Shown here: piece after piece, positions 35,001-54,100 of the stretch
Numbering within the stretch: the first letter of the stretch is position 1
Layout: the number at the start of each line of letters is the position of its first letter
Position numbers and translations under genes: made by a program
Assembly (NCBI GenBank): GCA_013433145.1
Contig: CM024185.1
Coordinates: 4,414,501 to 4,478,500, forward strand
Origin: Ascaris suum
Lineage: Eukaryota; Nematoda; Chromadorea; Rhabditida; Ascarididae
Direction of reading: 5' to 3'
DNA: 64,000 bases
Notes under the pieces: model-generated
The model's database searches: none
The model's input: the letters and a program-made list of their open reading frames with translations, nothing else
What the model was told of the DNA's origin: nothing

Positions 35001-36366
35001 ACAGCGTTCTGAAAAGTCAGTAACTAAAAGAGGGATTTTGGCCACTGATCTAAGCTATTTGAATAACGGTCAAAAATTGACGTTCACCTATGACCTTAGG
35101 AAAAATCGACGGCCGCCGACCAGCATTGGTTTTTAGTGCTCCATATCAAGTTGGCTTTAGAAATACGAGGTTATCAGAGTACGGAGGTGAGGAGTGGGGG
35201 GGGGGGGGGGAATTGAGGCCCTGTACATTCTCACAGGCTTTTCGTAAAGACCTAAATCATTGTTTAACAGAAAGCATAGTTGGTGATGTGTAACTGAGGT
35301 TGGAGTGATTTCAGACATCGCACAGTAACACTTTGAGCTTTTTATGAAATTCTTTGCTGTGTGATCGCTGCTATGGCCACGCGCTCTTGAATCCTACTAC
35401 TCCCTTTCTTTGCAGCTCCATTTCAAAGACCCTCCACTTGCCTCCCTCCCCGTCCCCCTCAACTCTCACTCTTTTCTAAACATTCTTTTCATCGGCCTCC
35501 ACTTCTCACCCTTCCTTTCATTTCCAGACATTTCTATTTCTACCGCTTCCAGCGTTCTCGTTCAAAAATTTGTTTTTGAAGCGTTCACGTTGAATAGTTT
35601 GCCCGTTATTTGTAGGATTCGATTCCCGTTTATGGGCCAGCATTTCAAAAGGATGTAGACATTTCAGCGCAGCACAAGTTTCCGCTCACATCATTCCACT
35701 ATTATCAGCATTTGTTAGCATTTTATTCCACTTTCTAGTACGTTGTATCAATTTTCGGTGAGCATTTGGTGATAATCAAACGTCAGATTTTTACCTCTCA
35801 AATAATTTTGCCTTTTTTTTCATTTAAAATTGTGTAAAGTTTATCCATTCTATTTTTCCAAAGAAATTTTCCTAATTGACTGTTTTCTTACTCGCTTGTC
35901 GGAATTGCAGAAAGCGTTCTAGAAATTCCATGATTTGTACAAAAATCTTCTCCGATAGAATGGGGACCGCAGTAGATTGATTGTGCGTGGCTGGTTGGGC
36001 GATAACGACTGGTAGTAATAGTCGACGAAGTTACTCCCCGTTCCTGGTAACTGGGAACTAATCGGCTGTGAATTTCGAGATTCTTTTAGGTACTTAGTTG
36101 ATATTTTCGTTGCAGGAAGATCAATGGCTATCGTTTCCAACATCGCTTTTCGTTCTTGATATACGAGACAATTTGTTGACGGGTATACTGCCGGAAGCGG
36201 TAGCTCATCTTCACCGATTGGTGGCGTTTTTAGCATGTGGGAATCAAATACGAGCGATTCCAGATGAGGTTCGTAATTTTCTGTGTTCTTTTCCATGATA
36301 TCCTTCATAATGAAATTAGCTGGTGTTTGCTGCGTTGTGTGAAAGTGACAGCTGTTTAGGAAGCGG

Positions 36367-36441
<75 letters not shown>

Positions 36442-39400
36442 TTTCGCGTTTTAAGCAAAGTCCCGTCCGATCTCCTTTCCTCCGTCTCAGGGTGGATTGT
36501 GCTTACATTTCGAGGCTTTAAAGAAGCGATCGCATATCAAATGGTCATGAGCAGGTATTGCAAAGAATGAATATTTCTGGTAATAGCGAAAAAAGAGAAA
36601 TTCTGCAGTAAATTTTGAAGTTGATTGTTCAAGTTTCGAGATCTATTCGTCGTTAAATGTGAAAGCTGCTAGAGAATTTGAAAGTTGGAGTGGTGTGAAA
36701 TCATTGAAAAACAAGTTGTTGTTTTTTGAAGGATTTTTTTCAACTTGCCAGTCAATTCTTTGTATTTAAGATCTACATTCCAAAAATGCATTAAAATCTT
36801 TGAGCTCTCTGCTTATGCTAGGATAGTGGCCGCAAGATTTGCCAAGAATTGTGGATTGAATGGTTCGCGCCATCACGGTGCACAGAAGTGCAGTAATGTT
36901 GAGAGCAATCTGAAATTTATGCAACAACAGCTTTGTTCAAAGCAACCGTTTGGAAAGGGCGATTGAACGTAAGTGTTCTGCCTCACATTCGAACCACATT
37001 AGCCATTCAACTTACTGGATTATCGGCAGTCTGAAAATATATACTTTTAGATGTGTAGGATGTCATCGTTACGGGTGCTACGACTTTCTGGAAACGATCT
37101 GCAATTCGTACCGGCATCGATACGCTGCCTGCGGCTTGATTTTATTGATCTGACAGGCAACGAGATGCTTTGCGGTCCGTTTCAACCTTACAAGCATTTA
37201 TTGACGAAGGCTGCTCCACTTTTGCAAACTGCAGTTGCATACTTACAAAACAAAGGGTTTGTTGTCGCATGTTCCCCCATACTGCTTCTATTTTTATTTG
37301 TTGAAAAGTCTGATTTAATTTTGGGGAAGCAATATGTAAGAGATTTAGGGGATATAAGTATTTAATGGTAGTACGTCGGAAGGGGAGAGTTGGGTAGAGG
37401 GGGTGGTGGTGGCCAGTGCTGAGCGTAATTCATAAACGACTGAAATATCTGGTACCGTCTTTGAGAGAGGTGTATTAAAGGCAGGAAGACGTTTTTGCTT
37501 TTACCATTCATCAACACGCCTATTACTCGCCTTCATGCGATCATGTTCACGTTTCGTGCACTTATGGATCCTAATTATTGGGGATAGAAAGGTTGTTCAT
37601 AAGTGAAGTCGATGTAAGAAAACAGATGTCAATGTTTCCAAGCCTGTAAAACAATCAGAGTGTTTTTTTAGTACAAACTTTTGTCTTATCATGTTTCAGT
37701 TTCGCTTTGAAATTTTGAGGTGGAGCAAGTTGGGGATGGAGGAAGAATTGAGGAGGGATAATGTGAAGGTAGTCGTTCTGTTAATAAAGAGAACCGACCG
37801 GTATGATGGAGAGGGAGACTGATTTTGTTTCATTAAGAGGTGGGAGGGAAGTTATCTTGTTTAAGTCGATAGACGAGGACTGACGTTGTTAACCATATTA
37901 GCTATGAATTTATTTTGAGGATGCCAATGGAAGGGCTGCCATGGGATATACAAATGTTCTCACATGACGAGACGGTGGTTTGTTCAATTTGCAAACGTTT
38001 TTCACCAAGGGACTCGACCACTGTTCAAGTAAGATATGAAACATTATGCGTGTGGGGTGTTGTCGGCAATTTTCGCGTTGCTGGTGACTTGAACTGAATG
38101 AGTGCACTCAGGGATGTCGGACGTGAGGAGGACACGGGGAATTCGGGAAGGGAAGCACGAAAGAACGCCCTTTCTATTTATAAAAAATTTTAATTGCGAT
38201 CAGAGAATTTCCATTGCAAGCCGTCATTGAATAACGTGGGGGGAAGTTTCATATAGTATATTCACGACTGCAGTTTGGGTTCGATCAGAGATTTCCTGCT
38301 TGGAGCCGTCTTTTGCTGAGAGGTGAAAAATGAATGGTCTGACAACCTCCGGTTCGCTCATGCGATCGGAAACATACTTTCGAGCTTGGGAATAGAAACT
38401 TTGACATGTTTAGGAGCTGCATTATTTCTGGAATATTTCCAGTCCACGGGTCTGCATATCACTAAAGATCATCCGTAGTGTGGCGAGTGAGAAAGTTTAC
38501 AGTGGTGAACTGAATGCGATGTTTTCCCACTTTTCATGGGTGTATTTTGAAATTTTTCCCGTGGGGCATTTTGCATAGAGGATTTTTCCTCACTCTGTGG
38601 TTAACAAATGTACTGTCCTCTTCTAATTTCTTTAATTTTGGTTTTTATCGGAATTTGGTAGAGGTGAGTAATAAGTAGAAGTCTGGTTCATTTCACTTAA
38701 TCGTATTTTGATCTACGTTGAGCTAACTTTATTCTTTGCTTACTCAATGTATATGAGAGGGTAGCTGTTTTATGCAAATATTTTATTATTATGCGAAAAT
38801 AATAGCGTCGTTTTGATCCAGAAGTCCTTAAACGAATTTTTTTGAATATCATTAATTCGCTATCTACTAATCGCTGCAAGTTTTTTGACGAACATTCAGA
38901 TTTGTGTTATTGCAATTTAAAATTCCGTTGCAGTTTGAAACTTGCAATTGCAGAAATGCAAAAGCAATTTGAAATGTCGAACGTATTTAAATTGCAGATC
39001 CCACTGCAAGTTGACGGCCATTTGAAATATGCAAAAATGCTTGATTTATTTTTGCTGTTCAACTTTGTTTATGGAATTAGCCTTCCTAGCATTCATTACG
39101 AGTAAATGTCTCTTCATATCGCTTCCACTTCCGCTTAGGTGAATTTATGAGGTAGCATGAAGGTTAGGGCTTAGGCTCGTCTCCTGCCCATCGCATACTG
39201 ACATGTCGATTCATCATTGTTCCGCTGAAGAGGAGAACTCTGATGTGCTGCCCACCCTCGTCCCGATGAGGTCCATGGTCGGAGTAACTCAGTAGGACGA
39301 AGCCAAACTGTCTGCTGGGAACTCTCTTAAAACCGACCGCGCAGTAAGCGATACTAAGCGATGAATCACTACAATTTTTTCTGTAAGATAAAATGTTTCA

Positions 39401-39662
39401 AAAGGTGTGAAATTTCCATCTACAGAAACTATAGATTTCCGCAGATCTAGGCATCTTTAAGTATGGTTTGTGACTTCTAATAAAAGCCACTTATGGTACT
39501 TCCTTTTTCAATTTAATTTTTGTTTGTTTGTTTTAGCACCGCCAACTGGATTTATCGATGATTGCGCATACAGTTTCACGAGGTGCAGATCATCGTGGAA
39601 GTAATCAAGTACTAGCAAAATATTATTACTGTGGATATTGCATAAAGTTTTGTCGCTTTTGA
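32060..39662 (+). CDS. lrr-1: LRR1-like leucine-rich repeat Cullin-2 substrate receptor (one frameshift)
   Basis: Homologue of LRR1/PPIL5, a substrate receptor of Cullin-2 ubiquitin ligases that acts on the terminating CMG helicase. Exons: 32060-32227, 33259-33360, 34190-34374, about 34695-34898, 36116-36268, 37051-37256, 37920-38028, 39537-39662; about 417 residues (human about 414). The N-terminal domain begins MRLPCDVLVRR and includes GRVTIQMAEPPVDIFIS. LRRs follow (LKSLRLLNLRDNLLGEAP, LFVLDIRDNLLTGILPE, LRVLRLSGNDLQFVPASI). The C-terminus has VVCSICKRFSPRDSTTVQ and ends YYYCGYCIKFCRF, matching the family's cysteine-bearing end. Exon 3 reads AIPDRLKKS then TAG. One more A in the six-A run at 34208-34213 would continue as LKKILALISSIIRGEDVELE and restore phase. 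Exon 4 begins at an atypical ataag acceptor, or at cacacag if phase differs. Confidence 0.9.
35196..35210 (+). repeat. poly-G run, 15 bases
   Basis: Fifteen G in LRR1 intron 4, after ggaggtgaggagt. Confidence 0.9.
36371..36439. repeat. (TA)n microsatellite in LRR1 intron 5
   Basis: An uninterrupted TA array of about 69 bases, 100 bases downstream of exon 5. It is one of four TA arrays between 36 and 45 kb. It creates false Tyr-Ile frames on both strands. Confidence 0.95.
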
Positions 39663-42448
39663 TCTGTGCGATTATACTTGATGAATGAATTCGTGTAGAA
39701 ATTTTTTATCTCCGATTGCAACCACGGTTGGCCGTTACAATTATGCCCGATCATCTAACTGTTACTGCTTTAATGTGTTCAGTTGCGGTTTTTTAAAGAT
39801 TTTTTTGGTCTCTTGCTCCACATCATATGCAAATTTTGTGTTCATATGCAAATTTGTTTCTAAATTTGGTAGAATTATATTTCTAGAATAATTTCTGGAA
39901 AAGAAATCTTTTGGATATTCACAGTCTTGTTATAAATTTTAAAAAAAAGATCAAATCGGTGATTCATGGGATTTTTTTGTTATATTATTATAGGAATATT
40001 AATATAAAAGAAGGAGCAAGCTTTAGTACGAAATGAATTCCATGTTCATCTTTCAATAGGATGGTGGAATGCATCATATTTCTCTGGCTAAAACGAGTTT
40101 TTTTTTAATTGTTATCTGTGCTTTTCTGTTGTCTGTATGTATTGGTCTTGCTTCTATTGTCTATCGCAAATGCATATGGGAGTATTGCTGTTTGGGGGGG
40201 GGGGGGGGGGGGGAGGGAGAGGGACAAAAGAGGGAGTAATATCCACCCTGAGACGTTGCAATCAGGTAAAAAGGAATTTGATTTTGAAAGAGGCTCCTCA
40301 ATCGCAACCAATTAGGTTAAATGTTGACAAGGAAAAGATCTTTGGAAGTCCTTTTTTTGCATAGAAGGGAAATTCCACAAAGATCTCTGTGATCTCGAAG
40401 TTATCACTGAGTTCAGAATAGTTCTCGTTGTTCTCATTCCTGGTTGTTTTGTGTGCGTATCGACACATCGTCGTCTATTGCAGCGCAAAAATTGTTGAAC
40501 GTGCGATTTGTCGCTTATTGCTTTACTCGCCAACGTTGCTCTGAGTTTTGCCACTGAATGTTACATTTAAGTTATTTGGCAGGGATTTTATAAGCTACAA
40601 ACTTGGGAATTTTTCAAATTGTTCAAAGGAAGTATTTCTATTAAATGATGGTGATTATACATGTGTGGATTTCTTCAGATTTTTGCGTAGTCGAGGTTCT
40701 CACAGAATTTTCTGACTTAAAAAGGGCAAGGAGAGGGAATGGCGGGGAGAGGGGGAAGAAGCGGAGGGGTTGGGAAGAGTCATCAGGCTATTGTTTGAAA
40801 ATATCGGAGCGACCTACATTCACAAGAAGGTCCAACGATCGATCTGCACATGTTATTGCAATGGGCGACCTCTGAACATTATTTAAACGGGCGTCATTGT
40901 CTTATTCATAGTATTGTTTTTATTTGTTTTTTTTCTGCTTTGATATTAGTCTTTATTCAGTGAAGTAAATATCTTTTTTTGAATCATCATTATTGGCACT
41001 CAATGGTTTTGTCGTGTTTATTTCGTCACTTCTAATATTTCGAATTCAGTTTGCTTCACAGTAAGTATATGTTTGCCATAGACCTGTGTTGTGAATGTAC
41101 CGCCTATAAATTTGCATATCTCGATTTATAGTGGACTGACCTAAATGAGTGGTTTAGTCATTTATATTTAGATTTATACCGAGAAAAAAATATGAATGGC
41201 GAATGGATCTGTTGAGGTTGAAATGTGCAGAGAGGGGAGGAGAAATTGAAATATGAGCTCATATCAGCGAATTCTATTGTTGGATATCTCTTGTGTCACG
41301 TCTGCACATGCACCTATATGCCTATACAAGGCATGCCACATAAATACGATATACACTCCAGTATAAGCTCTAGAGGTGCTCCAACATGTTGAGTATTTTT
41401 ATAGCATCGGTTTAATATGCGGCGATCTCAGCGTTGACGTTGCTAGCAAGCATTGGTCGGATGCAGAACGATTGGCATTTGGGTTTCGTTTATCTTTAAG
41501 AACATACAAAGAGCGACCTCAGTGCTGAACCATAGGAAACGAGCTTAGTTTGAGCACCTGAAGCATTATTTAGTTCATAGGCTTATATGTATGTACTAGT
41601 TCTATTAGTGATAAGTTTGAAACTTGGGAGGTGTAGAGCTCTTGCAATATTTAAGTCACTAGCTAAGGAGATAAGGTACATCAATGCAGTCTTCGCACCT
41701 CTGTGAGGTGCTTATTCTGTTAAGCTGTAAAAAAGGAATTGAATTATAAAACGCGGACAAAATGCCGAAAGATTTAAATTCAATAACGTAATTCCCCTTT
41801 ACGACCCCCCTGTCATATGGCTTCAGGCATGTTTTTGCATACATTCCTCCACATTCTATACAGAACGATGACAAACAAACGTCATACCCGTTGTGGGGCA
41901 CCTCAATTTTGAGCTTTTTTGATGATTCTTTTTCGGGACTTAAGCCGTTTACACCATTCGCTTATGTAATGTTGAGAAAAGAGTTGAGAAGCCTCCTTTA
42001 GACGTTCGATGAGCACATCATCGCTATCATTTCCGTCGCATTATTTATTGCCACACGAACAATCGACAGAAATCATTCACCACCGAGCCAATATCCTTTT
42101 CACATAGGGGTTCGTCGATGCGTATCGTGCAACCGCTATTCTTCTCTACTGCAAAAGGGATTTGATAAAATCGGTGAACTTCGTGTGCAGCATAGACGGT
42201 GGGATCGGAGTACCGAATTCGCTCACATCCGGATGAATCCGTTGAATTGCTGGTGCAGTTGGCACAGGAATAAGTAGGTGATCAGATCGTGGGTTTATCG
42301 TGATGTGCTTGGTCGTTTGCGCCGTGGACCGAATGTCGTCATCTGTTAATGCACCTGAATAATGTGTAAAGTACTTATCGACTTCAAGGCAACATTACCG
42401 AGGGTGGGTGCTGCATGAGTACACTTGCACCTTGGTTGGTTGGTCCTG
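39663..42448. other. spacer between LRR1 and the C7orf25 homologue
   Basis: About 2.8 kb. It holds two octamers ATGCAAAT at 39827 and 39846, a 20-base G run at 40194-40213 and purine-rich DNA at about 40730-40770. A minus-strand frame at 40312-40554 is open for 80 codons but has no recognised relatives or splice context. No gene called. Confidence 0.5.
40194..40213 (+). repeat. poly-G run, 20 bases
   Basis: The longest homopolymer in the window: twenty G followed by agggagaggg, in the LRR1 to C7orf25 spacer. Confidence 0.9.
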
Positions 42449-49647
<7,199 letters not shown>

Positions 49648-51111
49648 AACCATTTGACGTGGTCTTTGCTGTAAATATGTTAGAGAATCCTTTTGTGGAA
49701 CGGGGGGATGTCCTGATCGACTCTGTGAAGTAATCGTTTATGGAGTATGAGGAAGTCATATCAAGTTCATCATCAGCGATATGAGGATACGTCGCTCCCC
49801 TTGCTCCCCTCTCTGTCCCCCCTCCCCCTGTCTGCAGAATTGCCATGCAGCCGTTCATTTGAAAAACCATGGCGTTCAAATTTTCCAGCCGAAATTTCTG
49901 TGGAGAGTGGTACCTTTTTTATCGGAAATTGAACGTGATGTTGTGCTATCTATTTTATATGGTTTGTAACCTCTATGATATTAATATATTCATGACTCGA
50001 AAAGTGCCTTCGAACGTTATTTCTTTACTCATCGAACTGCTTGATCGTTTCGTCAGTGTTCATGAGTGCATGTTTCGTTGATGGTTGATTAAGCGTGAGA
50101 CAGCTGCGTATAAGGAGCATTGATCTTATCAATCCAAATTATGCAAACCGTTCTTGTGGATTTTATATGTTTCCTGTAGTGACCGGTTTCCCCTTGCGAA
50201 TGGATTCACTTTCCTCGTTCGCATACTCATGTCTTCATCACTTAGAATGTGGGCTGCTACCACGGCCCTTGTCCATTTTGCTTAATATTGCTTGAAGCGA
50301 CCTTTTTATCTTGATGTACTTTCAAGTTTTACGGTGAAAGAAAGATCAGCGTTATGGGTTTCGAGTTAATTAACTCATAGGCGGAACGAAGAAGGGGTAA
50401 TGAAAGCCGATGTCGGTCACCGTTACGACCTGTGCCTTGTTTCGGTTAGAGGCATCATCCGACAGCTGCTGGATTTATTCCGTTTCCAAATGGTTGAGGG
50501 TTAAATCTGGCCCGTTCCCGCGTGTGGTCAGGATTGACAACAGATCTGACTATGTCTGGGAAGAGTCGACACTAAGCTGCGTTGTTTCTCTGGCTTCTTA
50601 TGATCTCTCTGACCTGTGTTGCGCCAATATTGAAAGGTCCCATACCCGTACATGCCCAAGTGATCCCATTTTAAAGAGCTTAGAATAGGTTTTGAAAAGG
50701 CGTTCGTACCCTAACGTTTTTGAAATTAACAGTTTGGTCTTTGTAGAAGGATGAGTGATGATCTTTCTTGTGCTATTCTACTTCATCTTTGGTTGTGATA
50801 CCCGCCTGTCCCACTTCTCCCCCGTCATCTTCCCATCTTCTCCTCCAGTCCTATCCGGTGTTCCTCTCTTTCTTCGAGTCGGTTTTTGTGAATAGACAGT
50901 TGTGTTTATTGTGAATCTGCTGTGCTGTCATAATTCGAATCGTGTTATCGAGTATATGATGGTGCTGGTTTAATTATAAGAGGACGAGCAACATCCTTTA
51001 AGGATGAATAACGTCCTTTCCGAAGATGCTTGTTTATAAGAAGGAATCTTCAGTAGGCGGATCTGTCAGGTGATTACTAACTCTACAAACGAAGCGGTTT
51101 ATGAGGTGATA
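49648..51111. other. spacer between the C7orf25 homologue and WDR83
   Basis: About 1.46 kb, the shortest gap between recognised + strand genes. It contains a C-rich tract (cccctccccctg) near 49818 and a GC-richer patch at 50400-50690 open for 92 codons on the + strand. That frame has no recognised domain. tctgtcag at 51062-51069, 42 bases before the WDR83 start, could be a trans-splice acceptor. Confidence 0.45.
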
Positions 51112-54100
51112 ATGGAAGCACTCAATGCGAGTCTACCTTCTTCGTTGAGTCGAAAAATCGATTGCAAACAAGGAGCAGTTAGAGCGGTTCGATTCAACGG
51201 TAATTCCGCAATTTTGTAAATTTTTATGAACGGCAAATTTTTCAACTCTTTCCCATTGAAATATTTCAATTTTTTTTGCATAACTTCAATGCATAAATGA
51301 GTATCCATTCCTCAGAAGTGATTTCAAAATCTAATTTACGAAGTGGAAATTTTTTCACTAGTAGGTTGATGCAAAACAGGTTTCACTCAAACAGGTAAAT
51401 TAGATTTGAAGGTGTGATTATCCTAGGTGAAGGAGATTGTTGCTGTAATAATGTTAGTTCCGTTGTACAGAAATTCTTTTTTTCAATTTCAAGTTGCCTA
51501 TAATTTCCTGGTGGGGAAATCATTTTAAACTTTTAAGTTGTAATTACCCGGGGAAATCATAAGGTTAGGGCAAAGAAAATTTGTAAACTTGAATGGAAAC
51601 GTTTGTCTAATGGATTCGAAATGAGGTAACTTTTTTTCAACAAGGGGCAGAAATTTTCGCAGATCAGTCGTATTTTATTCCGATCATGTTAGACAAGCAG
51701 ATATTCGAATCCCGTACTGTCTACTTTTCCTTTTCCGTTATAAGAACATCCCTTGAAGTGTCAACAATGTACCTGATTGTTTGCTGTTGCATTCTCATAA
51801 CCTGAACAGGTGATTGGTATCCATTACTTAACAGAAAGTGTATTTATTGACTTCAGTTGATGGGAACTATTGCATCTCATGCGGAGCGGATAAGACGGTT
51901 AAATTATGGAATCCCTATACTGGTGTTCCGTTAAAAACCTATACCGGCACTGGATGGGAGGTACCGCTTATTTCTGTTGTGATTGTTTTCATTACCTGCG
52001 ATTTCTGTTTGCATGGCAGTTACAGTTTAATAAATGAAGGTATGCGTTGACCACATGTTAGAAGCATTCTCTCAGCGGTGACACTTAAAATGAGTCTCTA
52101 TTTGATGTTTTATGGCAGTATAGAAAGCAATGAAGGAAGATGCATGAGATTTAGTTTTACATTTGTATGGTAGATAAGAGCAAACTACCTGTAACTGAAA
52201 TTCATTACTGCTTTAGAAGTTTATTGTGACTTTCACAGGAGTAATAGAAGTAAGCGGAAGAGGGGAGGGGTTTTCTTTAGACCTGAACTCCATTCAACGC
52301 TTCGAAAGCTGTTGGCATTTAACGGTTGTTGACATAACAGCGGTTTATAGGACAGCGATAAGAGTTGGAAAAGCGCAACGAAATCGAAGCGGATGATTTA
52401 ATGGATAAGGGCATTTACCTGCGAGGTTAGTGGGAGGAGAAGGTTGAGACCCATTCTCGTGTAATGCGAAATTCGAAGAGCCCCATATCCTTCTTTATTG
52501 ATTTTACTTTCTTTTTTCATTTGAAAATTGTTTTAAACTTGAAGGTTTTGGATGCTCAAGGATCCTCTGATAACTCGCTTATTTTGGCAGGTGGTCTTGA
52601 TAAGCAACTTACTGTATTTGACGTTGAGACGGGAAAAATAACACGACGATGGCGAAATCATAATGGTCTGTTTTTTTTTTAATAGCAGATTTGATAATGG
52701 TGCTTTCAAATCAGGTAATCACTTCCTTCCCACTTATGAGTGGAAATCGAATGATATGCTGAAATTGAGGTTATTTAAATTGAGGAAAATTGAGGCAACT
52801 CGATTTTTGGCCTCTTCATCTTGTTCCATTTTATTGGATTTTATCTCTACATGACTTTTTGCAGAAACTTTAAATTCCTGTTAAGCTCGACGAATTGCAC
52901 CAAATATTTAAGTATTATACGTAAGAAATTATTAGCTCGTTATATTAAGGTCGATTCACAGTGCAGATGTTTAAGAGTAGGAGGAAAGGGAGGGGGAAGG
53001 GAAAGAGTGGGGGAGGGCTATTCATAGTTTAGCAGGTTGGTATTCCTAAGCAGTGGCGAAGCAAGAAGAGTTGGATATTGTGGCGAAATGAATTGCAAAG
53101 TGGAGAAATTAATTTGAATTTCGGCTCGCCGATCGACGATCATGCTTTCTCAGGCGTGATGCTTAGCCTTTACATAAGTTAATATTCTTATTTCATTTCT
53201 TAAAGACTGCCCAACTGTTTTTCAAATCCATCTTTTACTTAAGAGCACTTTGTAGGCCTTCGAGGATGCAGCATTTGAAAAAGTCACTAATTGGCACAAC
53301 GCTACATTTTCTTCGCTAATTGTAGGTATTTAAGTTTGAAAGTAGGGGGCTATTTGAAGTCTTACAGTATATAGTGTTTTTTTATTTGAAGGACAGATAA
53401 ATAGCGTCGTTTTCAACGAAGAATCAACAGTGGCCATCTCCGGATCGCAGGATGGAGCCGTCAGATGCTTTGATATGCGCGATAGATCGGGCCCCATACA
53501 GGTAGCATTTATTTACGGCGCGCATTCGTTTTTTCACTGGATGGTGCTTCAGGTCGTGGGAGGGAGGGAGGGATGGGGAGAGTATAGCTTATGCATTTGA
53601 TGCCTTCTGCTAATGTTTCGATGTCTCTTCGTTTTCTTTCCGTTGTCCTCACCCTATCTGGCCATTTTCATTAGCGTTTACACAGTTTCGGTTTCATTGG
53701 ATGCAGATTTCGGCCATATCAGCTGCTTTTATGTGGCTCTGTTATATATTTTTTCTCTTGGTCAGCGTCAAAGCAGTAATCAGCCCATAGAGAATCTCCT
53801 ATTTGCATATGAAATATGGTGAGCTGTATGGATATCCATTCAGTGGAGAGGCCGATGAAATACATCTCCCTCGTCTTCTTTTTATAAGTTGTAAACATCC
53901 TTTGCCTTCCCTTATTTCCAGGATGCATGCGTGTTTTTCTAAGAGGAGTGAGATTCTCAAACGGCCCCCACTTGTAATCCGAACTCGGATATGTCGTATA
54001 GATGGGCGAGAGTAGCGCCATGAAATTTTGCCTTATTTTAAAGTCTTTAATATTATCTCTTTGGCTGAAATCGTTTTTGTGTTCAAATTCCTCAAAAAGT

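Noticed and set aside
35919..36458. 179-codon minus-strand frame, the longest in the window
   Set aside because: Part is the (TA)n array and part is antisense to LRR1 exon 5.
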